A DNA stretch of 11,947 bases. It comes from CAZSXS01 sp964611385. GTDB taxonomy: Bacteria; Bacillota; Clostridia; Lachnospirales; CAYPQA01. Positions 1-6,501 of the stretch are shown piece by piece. The notes beneath the pieces are model-generated. The model worked only from the letters and a program-made list of their open reading frames with translations, did not search any database and was not told the origin of the DNA. Every line of letters begins with the position of its first letter. Positions within the stretch are counted from its first letter, which is position 1. The stretch is taken from NCBI GenBank assembly GCA_964611385.1, contig CAZSXS010000098.1, forward strand, positions 1 through 11,947, given 5' to 3'. The translations under genes and the position numbers were made by a program.

Positions 1-45
1 GGAGAGGAAAACTTTTTTCGCCGTTTGAAAAAAGTTTTCCTCTCC
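1..45. repeat. Perfect 19-bp inverted repeat (strong hairpin)
   Basis: Positions 1-19 are perfectly complementary to 27-45, with a 7-base loop (gccgttt). The arms begin GGAGAGG and contain internal A4 and T6 runs. It lies downstream of rpsU on the minus strand, so it may be a terminator for that unit or for a gene to the left. Any T-tract in the minus direction would fall outside the window, and none follows on the plus strand (C-rich after 45). The structure is clear and the function is inferred. Confidence 0.6.
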
Positions 46-72
46 CTCCCCCAAGGTCTTTCTTTGTAATAC

Positions 73-110
73 AAAAAAAGAGAAAACAGAGTTTTCTCTA
101 AGTTTTCTCT
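73..110 (-). terminator. Probable rho-independent terminator of rpsU
   Basis: Read on the minus strand, a 9-bp stem (79-87 with 91-99, loop of 3) is followed by a run of seven T (73-79). The stem is AT-rich (agagaaaac/gttttctct), so it is a weak hairpin, but position and T-run fit termination about 90 bases after the rpsU stop. A second copy of gttttctct at 102-110 could pair with 79-87 instead. Another small inverted repeat (atgaattt/aaattcat, 115-122 with 127-134) lies just before it. Confidence 0.5.
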
Positions 111-191
111 CATTATGAATTTAATAAAATTCATTAAACTAAAGCAATCAATTATGAAAAGAGTTTAGCAAGTCCGAGGGAATTACTTGAA

Positions 192-368
192 TTAAGCAAA
201 CTTACGCTTTCTGGCAGCTTCAGACTTTTTCTTGCGTTTAACGCTGGGCTTGTCGTAATGCTCTCTCTTACGTACCTCACCCATAATACCTGCTTTGGCG
301 CAGCTCCTTTTAAAACGGCGAAGAGCGCTATCTAAGGTTTCATTATCTTTCACTTTAACTTCTGACAT
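192..368 (-). CDS. rpsU: 30S ribosomal protein S21
   Basis: This 58-residue basic protein (MSEVKVKDNETLDSALRRFK...) has the full family length and features of bacterial S21: the N-terminal ETLDSALRRFKR segment, then REHYDKPSVKRKKKSEAARKRK and a very basic tail. S21 is a late-assembling small-subunit protein near the mRNA exit channel. The start at 368 was chosen because it gives the standard N-terminus and has a strong GGAGGGAGGG ribosome binding site just upstream. An in-frame ATG ten codons earlier (398) lies on the far side of that site and would add residues not found in the family. The gene has its own promoter (419-447) and a likely terminator (73-110), so it can be expressed independently of the upstream aminotransferase gene. 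Confidence 0.97.
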   Translation of the reverse strand: MSEVKVKDNETLDSALRRFKRSCAKAGIMGEVRKREHYDKPSVKRKKKSEAARKRKFA

Positions 369-418
369 TAATTTCCCTCCCTCCGGTTGCCAAATCATTG
401 GGCATTTGCCTCAGTAAT

Positions 419-447
419 AATATACACAAATATTTAAGTTACGTCAA
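419..447 (-). promoter_or_regulatory. Sigma-A-type promoter of rpsU
   Basis: On the minus strand, TTGACG (442-447) and TATATT (419-424) are separated by exactly 17 bases. Each box differs from consensus at one position. The -35 box coincides with the last two sense codons (Leu-Thr) of the upstream aminotransferase gene, and the -10 lies just past its stop codon. Transcription would start near 412, giving rpsU a leader of roughly 44 nt that contains the strong ribosome binding site. Confidence 0.8.
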
Positions 448-1602
448 CATTTTTTTGAGAAAATTATGAATTCGTTCCAAAGCCAATTTTAACTGTTCAA
501 TGGAATATGCATAAGAGCAGCGAACGAAGCCTTCGCCACAATCCCCAAAGGCTGTGCCGGGAACCACGGCTACGTGTTCTTCGAATAAAAGACGGTTACA
601 AAAATCCTCTGTGGAAAGGCCTGTTTTTTGAATGGAGGGAAAAACATAAAAAGCTCCCAGCGGTTCAAAGCAGTCCATTCCCATGTCCCGGAAGCCCTTT
701 ACCATGATACGGCGGCGTGCATCGTAATCCTTGCGCATATTGGATACCGCCTCGTCACAGTTGCGTAGCGCTTCGATTCCGGCGTACTGGCTGATGGTGG
801 GTGCGCACATGATGCAGTATTGATGGATTTTTGTCATGGCGGAAATGATTTCTGCAGGGCCCAGGGTGTAGCCCAAGCGCCAGCCTGTCATGGCATAGGC
901 CTTGGAAAAACCGTTTATGATAATCGTCCGTTCCTTCATCTCTGGAAAGTTTGCGATGCTAACATGGTTTTTGCCCGTGTAGGTCAGCTCCGCATAAATT
1001 TCATCACTGATAACAACCATATCATGTGCTTTCAGCACAGGAATTATTCTTAAATAATCCTCATATTCCATGATGGCGCCGGTAGGATTGCTGGGGTAAC
1101 AGTAGAGCAAGGCCTTAGTTTTGTTTGTGATTTTGGGAAGAATATCCTCTGGAGTCAGGCGAAATTCGTTTTCTGCTTTCGTGTTAATGACGACAGGAAC
1201 ACCACCGGCCATAATGACACAGGGCTTATAAGACACATAACAAGGCTCTACAATCAGTACCTCGTCCCCAGGGTTTAGCAAGGCTCGCAAAGCGACGTCT
1301 ATTCCCTCGCTGCCCCCGACTGTAACCAGAATTTCACTCTTAGGCTCGTAGTCCAGATTAAAGCGTCGATTGTAGTATGTGCTGATTTCTTTTCTCAATT
1401 GGATGGTTCCGGCGTTGGAGGAATAAATGGTGCGACGGTTTTCCGTATAATAGATGGCCGCCTCCCGAACATTCCAGGGCGTGAAGAAATCCGGCTCACC
1501 CACACCCAAGGATACCACATCGTCCATTTCCGCAGCCACATCAAAAAACTTTCGAATCCCGGAAAAAGGCAGAGCAACTACCTTATCTGCAAGTAAACTC
1601 AT
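439..1602 (-). CDS. alaT: Class I PLP-dependent aminotransferase, AlaT-like
   Basis: This 387-residue protein is a fold-type I aminotransferase of typical length. Visible landmarks are the N-terminal SGIRKFFD and SLGVGEPDF segments, SNPTG (171-175, Asn172 contacting PLP), SDEIY (199-203), the PLP lysine in FSKAYAMTGWRLGY (Lys234, with Arg242 for the phosphate), and Arg361 in the FVRCSYA segment, which binds the substrate carboxylate. The sequence and the paired Lrp-type gene match Bacillus AlaT (YugH), which makes alanine from pyruvate. The amino-acid substrate cannot be proven from sequence, so aspartate or an aromatic amino acid remains possible. The start ATG overlaps the stop of the upstream regulator (ATGA) and lacks a good ribosome binding site of its own, which suggests translational coupling. 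Confidence 0.93.
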   Translation of the reverse strand: MSLLADKVVALPFSGIRKFFDVAAEMDDVVSLGVGEPDFFTPWNVREAAIYYTENRRTIYSSNAGTIQLRKEISTYYNRRFNLDYEPKSEILVTVGGSEGIDVALRALLNPGDEVLIVEPCYVSYKPCVIMAGGVPVVINTKAENEFRLTPEDILPKITNKTKALLYCYPSNPTGAIMEYEDYLRIIPVLKAHDMVVISDEIYAELTYTGKNHVSIANFPEMKERTIIINGFSKAYAMTGWRLGYTLGPAEIISAMTKIHQYCIMCAPTISQYAGIEALRNCDEAVSNMRKDYDARRRIMVKGFRDMGMDCFEPLGAFYVFPSIQKTGLSTEDFCNRLLFEEHVAVVPGTAFGDCGEGFVRCSYAYSIEQLKLALERIHNFLKKMLT

Positions 1603-2084
1603 GGAGAAATGATCATCCTCTCATCTTTTTTGCTTTTTCCCTCCAGAATAATGCCGTGATCCTTGTATTTTTTCAGCACAAAGTGGGTGGCTGTACCTTG
1701 GACGGATTCCAGAGTAGAAAGTTTGCCCGAAACAAAAAATGCAATATCCTTGATGGTTTTGCCTTCAATGATGACCGTCAGGTCAAAGCCTCCGGACATG
1801 AGGTAAACGGCCTTCACTTCTTCAAAGCGGTAAATCCGCTCCGCAATCTTATCAAAACCTAAGTCCCGCTGGGGGCTGACCTTAACTTCTATTAAGGCGG
1901 TAACAAACTCCCTGTCCGTCTTGTCCCAATTGATTAAGGTGTTGTAACCACAAATGATTTGCTCATCTACCATCTTTGCAAGCTCTGCCGCCACCGCTTC
2001 CTCGGAAACCCCCAATCTTTCGGCTAAATCACTTGGCAACAGCCGTGAATCATGCTCCAGAAAATAGAGCAGAGATTCTCTCAT
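1599..2084 (-). CDS. alaR: Lrp/AsnC-family transcriptional regulator, AlaR-like
   Basis: This 161-residue protein has the standard Lrp/AsnC layout. An N-terminal winged helix-turn-helix (about 1-50, including LAERLGVSEEAVAAELAKM) is followed by a RAM effector-binding/oligomerisation domain (about 60-140, with VKAVYLMSGGFDLTVIIEG). Such proteins bind DNA as dimers or octamers and respond to amino acids. It overlaps the aminotransferase gene by four bases. The same pair in Bacillus (yugG-yugH, alaR-alaT) has the regulator controlling the aminotransferase, so local autoregulation is likely. The start at 2084 is supported by a perfect AGGAGG (2091-2096) six bases upstream. Assignment to the Lrp family is firm, and the AlaR name rests on synteny and similarity. 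Confidence 0.93.
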   Translation of the reverse strand: MRESLLYFLEHDSRLLPSDLAERLGVSEEAVAAELAKMVDEQIICGYNTLINWDKTDREFVTALIEVKVSPQRDLGFDKIAERIYRFEEVKAVYLMSGGFDLTVIIEGKTIKDIAFFVSGKLSTLESVQGTATHFVLKKYKDHGIILEGKSKKDERMIISP

Positions 2085-2105
2085 AATATTCCTCCTATCC
2101 TATTT

Positions 2106-2279
2106 ATACTATGAACGGGTGCTCATATCATAGCACGTGCCTAGCAATACAGTTATTCACGCCCAAGCACCAGAAGGGACACCGCCCTTCACTAGTGCTG
2201 GTCGCAAGCCGTTTCGGGCGATATCTCTTCCGATGCTTTCATCGGGTCGTTTTATGCATATTGTGCCCGTTCATAGTGT
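2106..2279 (+). ncRNA. Candidate structured RNA, 6S-like layout
   Basis: This stretch has no convincing gene but folds extensively. Positions 2108-2119 pair perfectly with 2266-2277, and the stem continues through two G-U wobbles and a G-C pair (2120-2122 with 2263-2265), then 2125-2128 with 2258-2261. The wobbles exist only if the plus strand is transcribed; the minus strand would have A-C mismatches. Inside lie a large bubble, a small hairpin on its 3' side (2230-2234 with 2241-2245), and an apical stem made of 2160-2164/2216-2220, 2166-2170/2195-2199 and 2173-2178/2185-2190. Closing stem, bubble with a 3' hairpin, and terminal stem within about 175 nt is the general plan of 6S RNA, the RNA-polymerase-binding regulator. 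A terminator follows at 2319-2349. I see no convincing plus-strand promoter. Alternatives are a small inverted-repeat element or a structured leader of alaR. Confidence 0.4.
2127..2135 (-). promoter_or_regulatory. Possible extended -10 promoter for alaR-alaT
   Basis: On the minus strand TGC-TATGAT forms an extended -10 element about 43 bases upstream of the alaR start codon. No good -35 box is visible 17 bases upstream. It partly overlaps the palindrome GCACGTGC (2133-2140), a plausible operator site for autoregulation. The assignment is tentative. Confidence 0.35.
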
Positions 2280-2318
2280 TGTAAGAGAACTCAAATCTGT
2301 ATACCCTTGTTCGACTTC

Positions 2319-2349
2319 TAAAAAAGAGCCCATAACAGGCTCTTTTTTA
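2319..2349. terminator. Bidirectional rho-independent terminator
   Basis: A 12-bp stem (2319-2330 with 2338-2349) with GAGCC/GGCTC at its top and A6/T6 at its base, loop of seven, works in both directions. On the minus strand it begins six bases after the stop of the ThuA-like gene. On the plus strand it would end a transcript of the structured region 2106-2279. Confidence 0.88.
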
Positions 2350-2355
2350 AACGAA

Positions 2356-3096
2356 TTAATGCGTATGCACCCTTGATTTCACCATATCGTAACTAATCTG
2401 AGGAACCCAGTTGGGTTTAGCCCAACGAACAGCATTTTTTAGAATTTTGAGTACGTCGCTGTTGTAGTAGGTGGGGTGACTTTCATGGCCGGGTCGGAAG
2501 TAGAAAATCTTTCCGTAACCGCGGGTTAAAGTAAAGCCGCTTCTGAAAACCTCTCCACCTTCAAACCAGCTTACAAGAACTAAGGAATCAGGGTTGGGAA
2601 CGTTAAAAAACTCACCATAGGTCTCTTCATGGGGGAGATCAATACATTCGCCTAAACCACGAACAATAGGATGACTGGGGTCAAGCACCCAAAGCAACTC
2701 CCGTTCGCCTACATCACGCCATTTCAGCATTTCAGAGTGTGTTCCACAAAGCTTTCTAAAAATCTTTGAGGCATGCCCTGAATGCAAAACAATTAAGCCC
2801 ATCCCGTTTTGAACTCGTTCGTAAATCTTTTCGACGATGGCATCCTCTACCAGATGATGCGCCTTGTGCCCCCACCAAATTAATACATCGGTGGCGTTCA
2901 GTACTTCATCAGTTAGGCCGTGTTCAGGCTCGTTTAAGGTTGCAGTACGAATGAAAAAATCCTCATCTTGAATTCCCTTGGCAATAGCCTTGTGAATCCC
3001 CTCCGGATAAATGTCAGCAATCTGTTGTGATTCAAGCTCATGCAAATACTCATTCCAAATGGTTACATTGATCATTTTAAATTTACCAGCTTTCAT
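2356..3096 (-). CDS. ThuA-like domain protein
   Basis: This protein of about 246 residues belongs to the ThuA (trehalose-utilization-type) family, which has a class I glutamine amidotransferase-like fold. Landmarks are VTIWNEYLHE (11-20) near the N-terminus, DVLIWWGHKAH (70-80), the GLIVLHSGHASK segment at the nucleophile-elbow position (100-111, no cysteine there), and the C-terminal GYGKIFYFRPGHESHPTYYN block (193-212) with NAVRWA (221-226). ThuA proteins accompany sugar-utilisation genes, but their biochemical role is poorly defined. Its position 52 bases downstream of fucI points to carbohydrate metabolism. The start is uncertain: the ATG at 3096 has no clear ribosome binding site, and the ATG at 3075 (MINVTIWNEY) gives an N-terminus more usual for the family. 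A weak internal promoter (TTGATA, 15-base gap, TACAAT at 3105-3131) may also exist. Confidence 0.88.
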   Translation of the reverse strand: MKAGKFKMINVTIWNEYLHELESQQIADIYPEGIHKAIAKGIQDEDFFIRTATLNEPEHGLTDEVLNATDVLIWWGHKAHHLVEDAIVEKIYERVQNGMGLIVLHSGHASKIFRKLCGTHSEMLKWRDVGERELLWVLDPSHPIVRGLGECIDLPHEETYGEFFNVPNPDSLVLVSWFEGGEVFRSGFTLTRGYGKIFYFRPGHESHPTYYNSDVLKILKNAVRWAKPNWVPQISYDMVKSRVHTH

Positions 3097-3148
3097 TCAT
3101 CAATATTGTACTACTTGGTCTCGTTTATCAAAGCTAAGCTGTCATGTA

Positions 3149-4903
3149 TTATTTATATAAAGCCCCATAGTTCATACAAGCACGGTAGTCGGCGGATTCT
3201 GGTTCCATGGTTCCGAAGGCTGCCCAAGCGTGAGGCCTGTAAATGCGTTCCTTGGCAACGTTGTGCAGACTGACAGGAATGCGCAACATGGAAGCGAGGG
3301 TGATTAAATCATCGCCAATATGCCCATAAACAAAGGCACCATGATTGGCTCCCCAGTTTGCCATAACGGAGTACACATCCGTAAATGATCCTTCTCCAGT
3401 CAAAATGGGTGCGAACCAAGTGGAAGGCCAGGTAGGATCGGTACGCTTCAAGAGGGTGTCATGTACCTTCTTAGGTAACTCTACCGTGTAGCCTTCAGCC
3501 AGCTGTAAAACAGGCCCCAGACCATCAACTAAATTCACGCGAACTAAGGTCACAGGCATGGTTCCTTCCGTACTAAAGGTGGAGGAGAAGCCGCCCCCTC
3601 TGAAATACCCAAGGTTGGCCGGACTCCATTTAGTGGCTTTGAGACAGGCCTTGATATCTTTGTCGCTGACCTCGGTCCATTTTTTCATCACGCTTTCGCC
3701 CTTATCTTTCATGGCACCAGATCCGTCCAGAGCAGCCGCACCAGAATTAATCAGGTGTATAAATCCGTCTTTGGCATAGCCTTCCGGCTTGTGACCTGTG
3801 ACTCTTTCCACCGCTTCCTTGCTCCAATAGGTGCGCACATCCGCAAAGATAGCAGCCTTTCCGGTCAGAAGATGCTCAAAAAGCATCGCTACGCCATTTA
3901 AGGTATCGTTTTCCGTAGCAAAAACCAAAGGTTCCCTGCGGCCATTCCAGTCGAAGGAAGAGCAAAGAATGGCTTCGGTAAAGTCCGCATTGGGCTTGAA
4001 GTCCGTCCACATTCTTTGTCCCTGGAAGCCGGCGGCTATAGCATTTCTGCCCAAGGCTTCCTCATGGAAGCCAGCGGCTGCAAGCTTTTCGTTGCCAAGC
4101 ATGATATCCCGACAAATAAGGGTCATTTTCACAACGGTTTCCCATTCCGCTTCCTTTTGTTCCTTGGAATGGGGCGTGTTGTTTGTGTCCTTGCCTTCCT
4201 TACAGTTGGCCTTTGTCCAGGCCAAGGCTTTTTCGTATTCTTCTTTGTCATAAATCTCAAGCTCAATACGGCGGGCAACCTCAGTCATATCTACCCATTC
4301 AGGACGAATGCCAAGATACTTCTGGAAAAAGCTGGCATCACAATAAGAACCTGCAATCCCCATAGAAACGGAACCAATATTAACATAGCTTTTATTTCTC
4401 ATAAGTCCAACAACCAAGGCGCAACGGGCAAAGCGGAGGATCTTTTCCTTTACGTCCTCGGGGACAGTACTGTTGTCTTTATCGCAAACATCCTTGCCAT
4501 AAATACTGAAAGCCGGCAGGCCTCGTTGAGCGTGAGCGGACATGACAGCCGCCAAATAAACCGCACCGGGGCGCTCTGTACCATTAAAGCCCCAAACCGC
4601 CTTTATAGTTGTGGGATTTAAGTCCATGGTTTCGCTGCCATAGCACCAGCAAGGGGTAACTGTCAGGGTTGCGCAAACATTGTTTGCACGAAAGAGCTCT
4701 TCACAGTTCGCAGCTTCCGCACCGCCCCCGATGGTGCTCTCGGCTATGATACAAGAAACGGGGGTTCCGTCCGGATAGCAAAGCGTAGAACTGATCAGCT
4801 CTGCGGCCGCCTTGGCCATATTCATCGTTTGAACCTCAAGGCTTTCTCTTACTCCGCCCCAACGTCCGTCAATGGTAGGTCTGATTCCGATTTTTGGTAG
4901 CAT
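3149..4903 (-). CDS. fucI: L-fucose isomerase
   Basis: This 584-residue cytoplasmic enzyme converts L-fucose to L-fuculose, and the family often also accepts D-arabinose (EC 5.3.1.25). It closely resembles E. coli FucI (591 residues) end to end: PKIGIRPTIDGR near the start, TVTPCWCYGSET, IWGFNGTERPGAVYLAA-like and SVSMGIAGS blocks, then the metal and active-site segment ATEND...FADVRT and the C-terminal NWGANHG. The Glu of ATEND (331), the Asp of FADVRT (355) and the His of NWGANHG (521) correspond to the Mn-binding/catalytic Glu337, Asp361 and His528 of E. coli. The start at 4903 (MLPKIG) was chosen because GGAGG lies six bases upstream; an in-frame ATG at 4927 precedes that site. No fuculokinase, aldolase, permease or mutarotase gene is in the window. 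The gene is probably co-transcribed with the ThuA-like gene downstream and the zinc protein 28 bases upstream. Confidence 0.97.
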   Translation of the reverse strand: MLPKIGIRPTIDGRWGGVRESLEVQTMNMAKAAAELISSTLCYPDGTPVSCIIAESTIGGGAEAANCEELFRANNVCATLTVTPCWCYGSETMDLNPTTIKAVWGFNGTERPGAVYLAAVMSAHAQRGLPAFSIYGKDVCDKDNSTVPEDVKEKILRFARCALVVGLMRNKSYVNIGSVSMGIAGSYCDASFFQKYLGIRPEWVDMTEVARRIELEIYDKEEYEKALAWTKANCKEGKDTNNTPHSKEQKEAEWETVVKMTLICRDIMLGNEKLAAAGFHEEALGRNAIAAGFQGQRMWTDFKPNADFTEAILCSSFDWNGRREPLVFATENDTLNGVAMLFEHLLTGKAAIFADVRTYWSKEAVERVTGHKPEGYAKDGFIHLINSGAAALDGSGAMKDKGESVMKKWTEVSDKDIKACLKATKWSPANLGYFRGGGFSSTFSTEGTMPVTLVRVNLVDGLGPVLQLAEGYTVELPKKVHDTLLKRTDPTWPSTWFAPILTGEGSFTDVYSVMANWGANHGAFVYGHIGDDLITLASMLRIPVSLHNVAKERIYRPHAWAAFGTMEPESADYRACMNYGALYK

Positions 4904-4931
4904 AGTATTCCTCCACATCATAATCATGTTT

Positions 4932-5348
4932 TTACTGGCTTTTTTTTGGCTTGATATGCATTTTAGCTGACCTCTTAAAACTTGGTTCCTCTGAGCTATC
5001 TGCAGAAGGCTCCTTTTGATAAGCGGAGTTGATTTTCTGCTGCAGCTTGACAGTACAGTCTACACAATAAGTTCCTGATGTTATAGCTGCGCCGCACTCT
5101 CTGCATCTCAAGGCGGTGGCTAAGCCCTTAGTCGGAATTAATCTGCCTTCACGCACAAATTTAAGAATCAGTTTTGGATTTACATCTGTTTCTTTGGAGA
5201 TCTCATCAACGCTGGCCAAAGGATACTCTCTAATAAACTCCTTTACCTTTTCAAAGCTTTCTTCCTCCTGTTGAATACAGGAAGGGCATACGGATTTAGT
5301 TACATAAGCAAAAATCTTTCCGCATCTGCTGCAAGGTTGTAACCGCAT
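4932..5348 (-). CDS. yvyF: YvyF/TIGR03826-like zinc-ribbon HTH protein
   Basis: This 138-residue protein has two four-cysteine zinc-binding groups: Cys6/Cys9/Cys21/Cys24 at the N-terminus and Cys82/Cys85/Cys95/Cys98 later. Between them is a helix-turn-helix-like segment (about 44-72, ASVDEISKETDVNPKLILKF...GRLI). The tail (about 110-138) is Ser/Lys-rich and probably disordered. This order matches the TIGR03826/YvyF family, usually found in flagellar gene clusters next to flgM and comFC in Bacillus and Clostridia. The molecular function is not established. Here no flagellar or competence gene is adjacent, and fucI lies 28 bases downstream. The start has an AGGTGAG ribosome binding site. Family assignment is fairly confident, but a role in motility here is only inference. 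Confidence 0.8.
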   Translation of the reverse strand: MRLQPCSRCGKIFAYVTKSVCPSCIQQEEESFEKVKEFIREYPLASVDEISKETDVNPKLILKFVREGRLIPTKGLATALRCRECGAAITSGTYCVDCTVKLQQKINSAYQKEPSADSSEEPSFKRSAKMHIKPKKSQ

Positions 5349-5437
5349 TTTCTCACCTCTTTTTAATATTCCTTAAACAAATAACAAGAACCATTCGTCA
5401 TTTTGAAAAAAACTACGGAATATTTCACGACATTTGG

Positions 5438-5466
5438 AGTATAGCATAAACAAAAATGGATTTCAA
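5438..5466 (-). promoter_or_regulatory. Promoter of the yvyF-fucI-thuA-like unit
   Basis: On the minus strand TTGAAA (5461-5466) and TATACT (5438-5443) are 17 bases apart, and TGC before the -10 makes it an extended -10. The expected start near 5431 gives a leader of about 80 nt before the zinc-protein gene. A palindrome CAACCGGGTTG (5474-5484) lies just upstream of the -35 and could be an activator site. Confidence 0.75.
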
Positions 5467-5541
5467 GAATCAACAACCGGGTTGGAGTAGTAAATTTGCT
5501 GAGGCCTATACATTTTTTTAACAAACACCCGTCGAATTTAG

Positions 5542-5570
5542 TTGATATTTATAACCCCAGAGTATATAAT
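5542..5570 (+). promoter_or_regulatory. Promoter of ispE
   Basis: TTGATA (5542-5547) and a perfect TATAAT (5565-5570) are separated by exactly 17 bases, a near-consensus housekeeping promoter. Transcription would start near 5577, about 43 bases before the chosen ispE start. It is divergent from the promoter at 5438-5466. Confidence 0.85.
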
Positions 5571-5619
5571 GAAAAAATAACTTCAATTGATATTTAACTG
5601 TGGAAAGGCATATGTACGC

Positions 5620-6501
5620 ATGGATAGCATACTATTAAAAGCTCGCGCAAAGATTAATTTAGCTTTGGACATAAAAAGAAAACGCCCAGACGGTTATCAT
5701 GAGATTCAAACCATCATGCAGACCGTAAATTTATACGATCAGATTTTTATTAAAAAGATTCCAAAGCCTCAAATCAAGCTGGTGACCAATTTGGATTGGC
5801 TGCCAACGGATCATCGGAATTTAGTATATAAGGCTGCGGAATATTTGTTTAACCGGTTTCATATCCAAAATGGTATTTTCATTAAGCTGACTAAGAACAT
5901 ACCCGTATCAGCCGGCTTAGGAGGGGGTAGTGCCGATTGCGCAGCAACCCTGGTCGGGATCCGACGGCTTTTCAATCTTCCTCTGACAAATGGAGAGTTG
6001 CTTAAGGAAGGAACAGCCTTCGGTGCAGATGTCCCCTTTTGCCTGATGCGCGGAACCGCCCTGGCTGAGGGTGTGGGCGAAATTTTAACCCCTCTGCCGC
6101 CTCATCCCTTCGTTTATGTTTTGCTTGTGAAGCCTTCCGTTAGTGTCTCTACCGCTTCGGTGTTTAAGGAATTTGATTTTAATGCTGTGTCTTCGCACCC
6201 TAATATTCAAAAGTTGATTCAGGGTATACAGCATTCTTCCTTAAGAGAAATCTCAGCGCAAATGGTGAATGTATTGGAGACGGTTACAATCAAAAAACAT
6301 CCTATCATTGACGAAATCAAAGGCTTAATGCTAGAAAACAGAGCGCTTTGTGCTATGATGAGCGGGAGCGGCGCTACGGTTTTTGGGTATTTCAGATCCA
6401 AAAGAGATGCTCTATCTGCAAAAAAACGAATCGCTGAAAAGCTACTGATTAGTGATCTATATGTCACCACCATTTTCAATAAAAGAACTGGAGGAAACTA
6501 A
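5620..6501 (+). CDS. ispE: 4-diphosphocytidyl-2-C-methyl-D-erythritol kinase
   Basis: This 293-residue GHMP-family kinase phosphorylates CDP-methylerythritol in the non-mevalonate (MEP) pathway to isoprenoid precursors, using ATP in the cytoplasm. It has the family features in order: KARAKINLALDI (7-18, catalytic Lys11), RPDGYHEI (22-29), the glycine-rich ATP motif PVSAGLGGGSAD (95-106), FGADVPF with the catalytic Asp137, and the third GHMP motif MMSGSGATVFGYF (246-258). Length agrees with Bacillus IspE. The ATG at 5620 was preferred because it starts the conserved N-terminus and a GGAAAGG lies upstream. An in-frame TTG at 5587 is only about 10 bases from the predicted transcription start and has no ribosome binding site. 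The stop codon directly abuts the ATG of the SLH gene. Confidence 0.96.
   Translation: MDSILLKARAKINLALDIKRKRPDGYHEIQTIMQTVNLYDQIFIKKIPKPQIKLVTNLDWLPTDHRNLVYKAAEYLFNRFHIQNGIFIKLTKNIPVSAGLGGGSADCAATLVGIRRLFNLPLTNGELLKEGTAFGADVPFCLMRGTALAEGVGEILTPLPPHPFVYVLLVKPSVSVSTASVFKEFDFNAVSSHPNIQKLIQGIQHSSLREISAQMVNVLETVTIKKHPIIDEIKGLMLENRALCAMMSGSGATVFGYFRSKRDALSAKKRIAEKLLISDLYVTTIFNKRTGGN

Noticed and set aside
2160..2220. T-box-like or other riboswitch core (GGGCGGTGTC on the minus strand)
   Set aside because: It lacks the conserved T-box antiterminator bulge sequence and a specifier loop, and no known riboswitch core that I can recall matches either strand.
2106..2279. MITE-like element bounded by 12-bp inverted repeats
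   Set aside because: No target-site duplication is visible at either end, and strand-specific wobble pairs favour RNA structure. It is kept only as an alternative explanation.
2137..2376. Plus-strand open frame of 79 codons over the structured region
   Set aside because: It has no ribosome binding site, runs through the terminator hairpin into the ThuA-like gene, and has an uneven composition with no recognisable domain. The RNA-structure explanation fits better.
4016..4621. Long plus-strand open frame (201 codons) opposite fucI
   Set aside because: It lies entirely antisense to a well-supported fucI gene, has no start signals and no recognisable protein features.
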